Below, piece by piece: positions 60,601 to 64,000 of a stretch of DNA of 64,000 bases (its first letter is position 1; every line of letters begins with the position of its first letter). Both the position numbers and the translations under genes were made by a program. Below the pieces are notes generated by a model. That model was given only the letters and a program-made list of their open reading frames with translations, ran no database searches and was not told the DNA's origin. The DNA comes from Tubiluchus corallicola (Eukaryota > Priapulida > Priapulimorpha > Priapulimorphida > Tubiluchidae): assembly GCA_030141605.1 (NCBI GenBank), contig JAQGDQ010002375.1, forward strand, positions 186,001 to 250,000. The letters run 5' to 3'.

Positions 60601-63463
60601 GCATGCATTTTTTCATACATACTTTAATTGAGCGAGCAGTATCTTATAAAAAGGGCCCTGAACATAAAATTTCATGTTAACTTAATGATAAATGATTAAT
60701 TAGGAGGCCGTTGGTCTTCCACAATGTTTCCGTCGGTGAATTATAAATACCCGCTTCATTTTGGTTTGTGATCGATTAAGGGCCGTGAAACGATTATTCC
60801 ACAAAACAAATGCTAGTTACCTTCCTCTAAAACCTGACACTGCAAAGCTACATGTGACTTACTGTGAAATTCTGAACTGTTGCGATGCCAGAAGGAGCAA
60901 AAGCTTTCCATTACATCTGGTTTCACGAAAAAGTTAAAATTAAAGAAAAATGTTTCTAACCTAGTGATGATAGTATCCTTGAATATTGTAGCACAGTTGG
61001 TGAAAAGAACGTTCAGAACTCGATGACTGATCTGCAGCGTTGGGCTTAGTACAATCGATATGTTTTGCAAAGTCATTTTGTTTTCCCGTTCCTGAAAACA
61101 AATCCTTAACATGTATGCAGTTGCAGGGGAACTTAAGAAAAATATGAACATGTAAAAAACTTATGACAAATTACTGTTAAAATTAGACACACTTGAACTG
61201 TGTGTGATGTCCACAGACATCATCAAGAAATTCAGATGTTGTTTTTCTTGCAAGGAAGTCAGCTGACTTAGAAGTAACTGAGCGAAGTCCACTTCATGAT
61301 CTGCTGGCTCAAAAAGAAAATCAGAACGCCTTAGATACAGAAAGTGCTTGTTTTCTAGACCCAAATTAAAAACAAAATGGGCAACTGATACTTTTATAAA
61401 TAAACGTATTTTTAATGTAGATTGCCATTAATATTTTATCTTTTGCTGCTCTTTTCTGGTTTTACTTTCACTGTTTTATACACATTTTAGTACCCAATAA
61501 TTCCACTTTTAGTTTTTATTTGATCTTTTGTAAGTTTATTAGCAGCTGTAATTTAAATTGAAATGTAAAATAACTTGTTTAAATATTGTTCTCAAATTAT
61601 ACTAATAACTTCTTAATTGTAAAGTAGCCGTGGAGAATGGAAACTTTTTTTATAAACTTACTTACTATAAATATTTTGTAAAGCAAGGGATTGACTACAT
61701 TCAAATTTTATGATGAAAACTTAACATGTAAGTCTACCTCAACTCTGTGAACTCTCTGTTCTTGCATCATTATGATAGTAACTCTCCCAATGGTCTCAAT
61801 CAAGTGAAAGTACGGCGATAATTATAATGAGAGTAGCAGTATATTTATTCATTGAGAAAGTGAAATTAGATGTACTTACTCTATCGATCACATGTTTCAT
61901 GTGAACTAGTATCCAAGAAAGTAAAGTAAAGTTGTATTTGTGTAGTTCATGCATAATTTTTATCACAGCATCAACTTTTTTCTCTCCTTCTTTCTTGGCT
62001 GAAATAATAAAGTGATTTATTAAGACAGCAAACACTTTTTTCGATAACTGTCAAAGTAAATAAAAATGTACAACATTGAACATTAAGAGCAACTGAATGA
62101 AGCAAAACAATGCACAACAGCAGAACACTGCAGAAGAAAGCAAAGCAGAGAGGTGGAAAACACAGTACAGTTAGGTAGAACACAAAGAGCACAAAGGTCA
62201 CTGTAATGTTACATATGCAGAAACCTGATTACAACCACAAGAGAAGCAAACAGGAGTAAACAGAACAGAACAGAACAGAACAGGATAGAACAGAACACGA
62301 CAAAACAGAATTGTTCTGGACAGGACAAAGTAGAAAAGAATAAAAATGAGCACAGCAGAATAAAACAGAGTAAAGCAGAGCAAAGAAAAAAGAGTAGAAC
62401 AGTGCAGAGAATCTGTCTCATAGAGTAAAAAAAGCAAGACTACTTGTATCGTGAAGTTGCTGATAATAATGAAATGCATTTTAAGTTAAAAAACATCTGC
62501 CTGTTATTTTCTATTTACAATACAATAGCAGCTACTAACAGTATACTACGCAAACAATTACAGGATGTGCACAATAAATTTACACACAATTAATACTTGC
62601 ATTAAAGATAATTTAAGAACGCATAAAATTTGACATGTTTACTTACTGCATGCATCTTCGAGTTTATTTGTTAAACCCACTGGTATGATTGGATCTGGTA
62701 TCTCGCGCAAATATTGCTTCAGTAAACTAGCAACAGTATTGGGATCATAGTCTGACAATGTCGGCGACAGGCCCTTATTGTAGCATTTCTTCAATGCCTC
62801 TACTTTAGACTTGGTTCCTGGTTGACGATATATTCCTTCACAACTTAGTCCTGTAAAAATGTGAGCGATATTAACAACAAGGTTCACGACCCAGTGGTCT
62901 TGTGGATCTACTTTGCAATAACGGCTTGTGACCAGCCAGATTTGTTAATCATTCTGGGCAGTTATGTTTGCCATACTGATCCTGGCTTTTTACCTCATAA
63001 AAAGTGGAAATATAATACATGCAAACACCTCTGCCAGTTTAGCGAACAACACATTTCTTTACACTTGACAATGCCTCGAGGCCCAAGTTACTTGAATAAG
63101 GTCACGTGAGGTTCAGTTAACCTTTGACCTATAGCAGTTGCACAAGCGAAACCGTGAAAAGGCTTATTCCTCTTTAATCAGTTTTTGTAATATTTCCAGA
63201 AAGGCAGAAAGTAAAAACAGTTTGTCACAGGCTAAAAGTAAACCTTGCCCTACAATTTGTGTCCAAATCATTCTGCTCTGGGATCTTCACAATACCACAA
63301 AATTAAATTGTAATTTAATCTAACTGAGGGTTGGATTTATTCTACTCACCACGTTCCTCTATGTAATCTATACATTCACGAACAATAGCTGGTATGGGCA
63401 CTCCATCATGACACCCTCTCTGCTCAACTGCAACTGCAAGGGGTATGCCAAATACCAGACAAT
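57694..63463 (-). CDS. RALBP1: RalA-binding protein 1, RhoGAP + Ral-binding coiled coil (5'-partial)
   Basis: Eight exons join in frame: 63463-63350, 62850-62647, 61998-61880, 61091-60961, 60135-59931, 59687-59564, 58888-58125, 57837-57694; 600 aa to a TGA stop. The N-terminus lies beyond the window. Exons 1-4 encode the RhoGAP domain: FGIPLAVAVEQ, the arginine-finger motif CEGIYRQPG, YDPNTVASLLKQYLREIPDP, LLSWILVHMKHVIDR and LQNISIVLSPTLQISHRVL. Exons 5-8 follow the order of the RALBP1 tail: KEKEELLWEIQRIVTQLKRK, the Ral-binding coiled coil (LAEQRYLLIEEEELKSIGQQ then LQRRIQSEKEEVLRLREEKA), an acidic Ser-rich segment (SDSEDEEELLEML) and a final helix ending RIMQYHREQKGDY. RALBP1 is a Ral effector and GAP for Cdc42/Rac, acting in endocytosis and at the spindle. 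The 764-bp exon holds a long variable linker before the coiled coil. Intron 7 holds a small hairpin. Confidence 0.95.
57975..58020. repeat. 20-bp-arm hairpin in the last RALBP1 intron
   Basis: AGAAAAATATTTCAATGATG (57975-57994) and its reverse complement with one mismatch (58001-58020) are separated by six bases. Probably a chance or foldback structure. Confidence 0.8.
62255..62400. repeat. Imperfect AACAG/AGAAC microsatellite
   Basis: Perfect ACAGA-type repeats around 62259-62283 decay into a longer AGAACAG/AAAGCAG-rich stretch. It lies in a RALBP1 intron. Open frames through it are low-complexity Leu/Phe/Cys and not genes. Confidence 0.8.
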
Positions 63464-64000
63464 CTGAAAAAAAAACACTCTATAGTAATACTAGTTACTG
63501 ACATTGTTCACAAGGACACTTCTATAAACATCATTTTTCACCTGCAGAAATTGATACATGTTAATGATTTTCCAAATTTCTTGTTTAACACTCTGTTTAC
63601 TTAAAGTCTGTAGAAACGTGTGATTTACGATGCACAACGATGACATCATTCAAATTTAATAATATTATTATTCTATGTGACTTACTGACTTTCTTCCTGA
63701 TTGGTAACATCAAATTAAAGCAGTATTAGGCTAGTTGTCTTACTGAAATTCTGAACTATGTGAATAAAGAAAAAGACATATAGTTTTGTTCCATGTACAG
63801 GTTCACATGAGTGCAGTTTTATCCCTTGTTCATCAAGACTTTCATTTCATTGTAGTCTCCACTCTCTATGGAGTATACAAAGCCAGCAGCTGTATGTTTG
63901 AAACACTCATGGCTCGGCAAGCTAAAAACATCTTTTACTTCCGATCTTTAGTCCATTCCTACACACACAGCCATCAAACTTTTTGTGTGGAAGCAGTGGC
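63464..64000. other. RALBP1 intron, no exon seen
   Basis: Upstream of the first exon found. No further exon of RALBP1 recognised before the window edge; the codon is split at 63463 with one base expected from the missing upstream exon. Confidence 0.55.

Noticed and set aside
62198-62479. Phe/Leu/Cys-rich minus-strand frames
   Set aside because: Translation of the AACAG microsatellite inside a RALBP1 intron.

Overview
The window is AT-rich nuclear DNA from an animal. Its genes are split into many short exons with GT-AG introns of roughly 100-3000 bp, and the recognisable products (RALBP1, AGPS, STOML1, YDJC and an ETNPPL/PHYKPL lyase) are metazoan families. The many short non-autonomous DNA transposons and non-LTR retroelement scraps would suit an early-branching invertebrate such as a sponge or cnidarian. 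The sequence does not settle the phylum.

Layout. 1-12 kb: no host gene seen; degenerate tandem repeats, a CR1-like retroelement end, three related hAT-like miniature elements, a long triplet microsatellite and a 2.7-kb element with terminal inverted repeats and a flanking duplication. 12.07-18.90 kb (+): STOML1, stomatin plus SCP2 domains, 7 exons. 20.59-31.92 kb (-): ETNPPL/PHYKPL-type PLP phospho-lyase, 11 exons, complete, convergent with STOML1. 34.30-38.96 kb (-): YDJC carbohydrate deacetylase, 5 exons, complete. 39.83-40.59 kb (+): an unrecognised Ser/Arg/Lys-rich protein carrying two exact copies of the histone H3 tail heptamer KQTARKS, with an apparent frameshift. 41-44.4 kb: retroelement debris. 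44.40-54.63 kb (+): AGPS, 15 exons found, 5' exon not found, ending in the peroxisomal signal SKL. 57.69-63.46 kb (-): RALBP1 (RhoGAP plus Ral-binding coiled coil), 8 exons, 5' end outside the window.

The exon models were built by hand. In each of the five recognised genes every exon joins in frame at consensus splice sites (one is GC-AG), and the encoded residues follow family order, so these models are strong. Two of the genes touch ethanolamine/ether-lipid metabolism (AGPS makes ether lipids; ETNPPL removes phosphoethanolamine). The genes are otherwise unrelated and are not an operon. The most interesting item is the H3-tail-mimic protein: its two heptamers are identical in protein but use different codons at six of seven positions. 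Next are the SKL end on AGPS and a 52-bp-arm hairpin in an AGPS intron.
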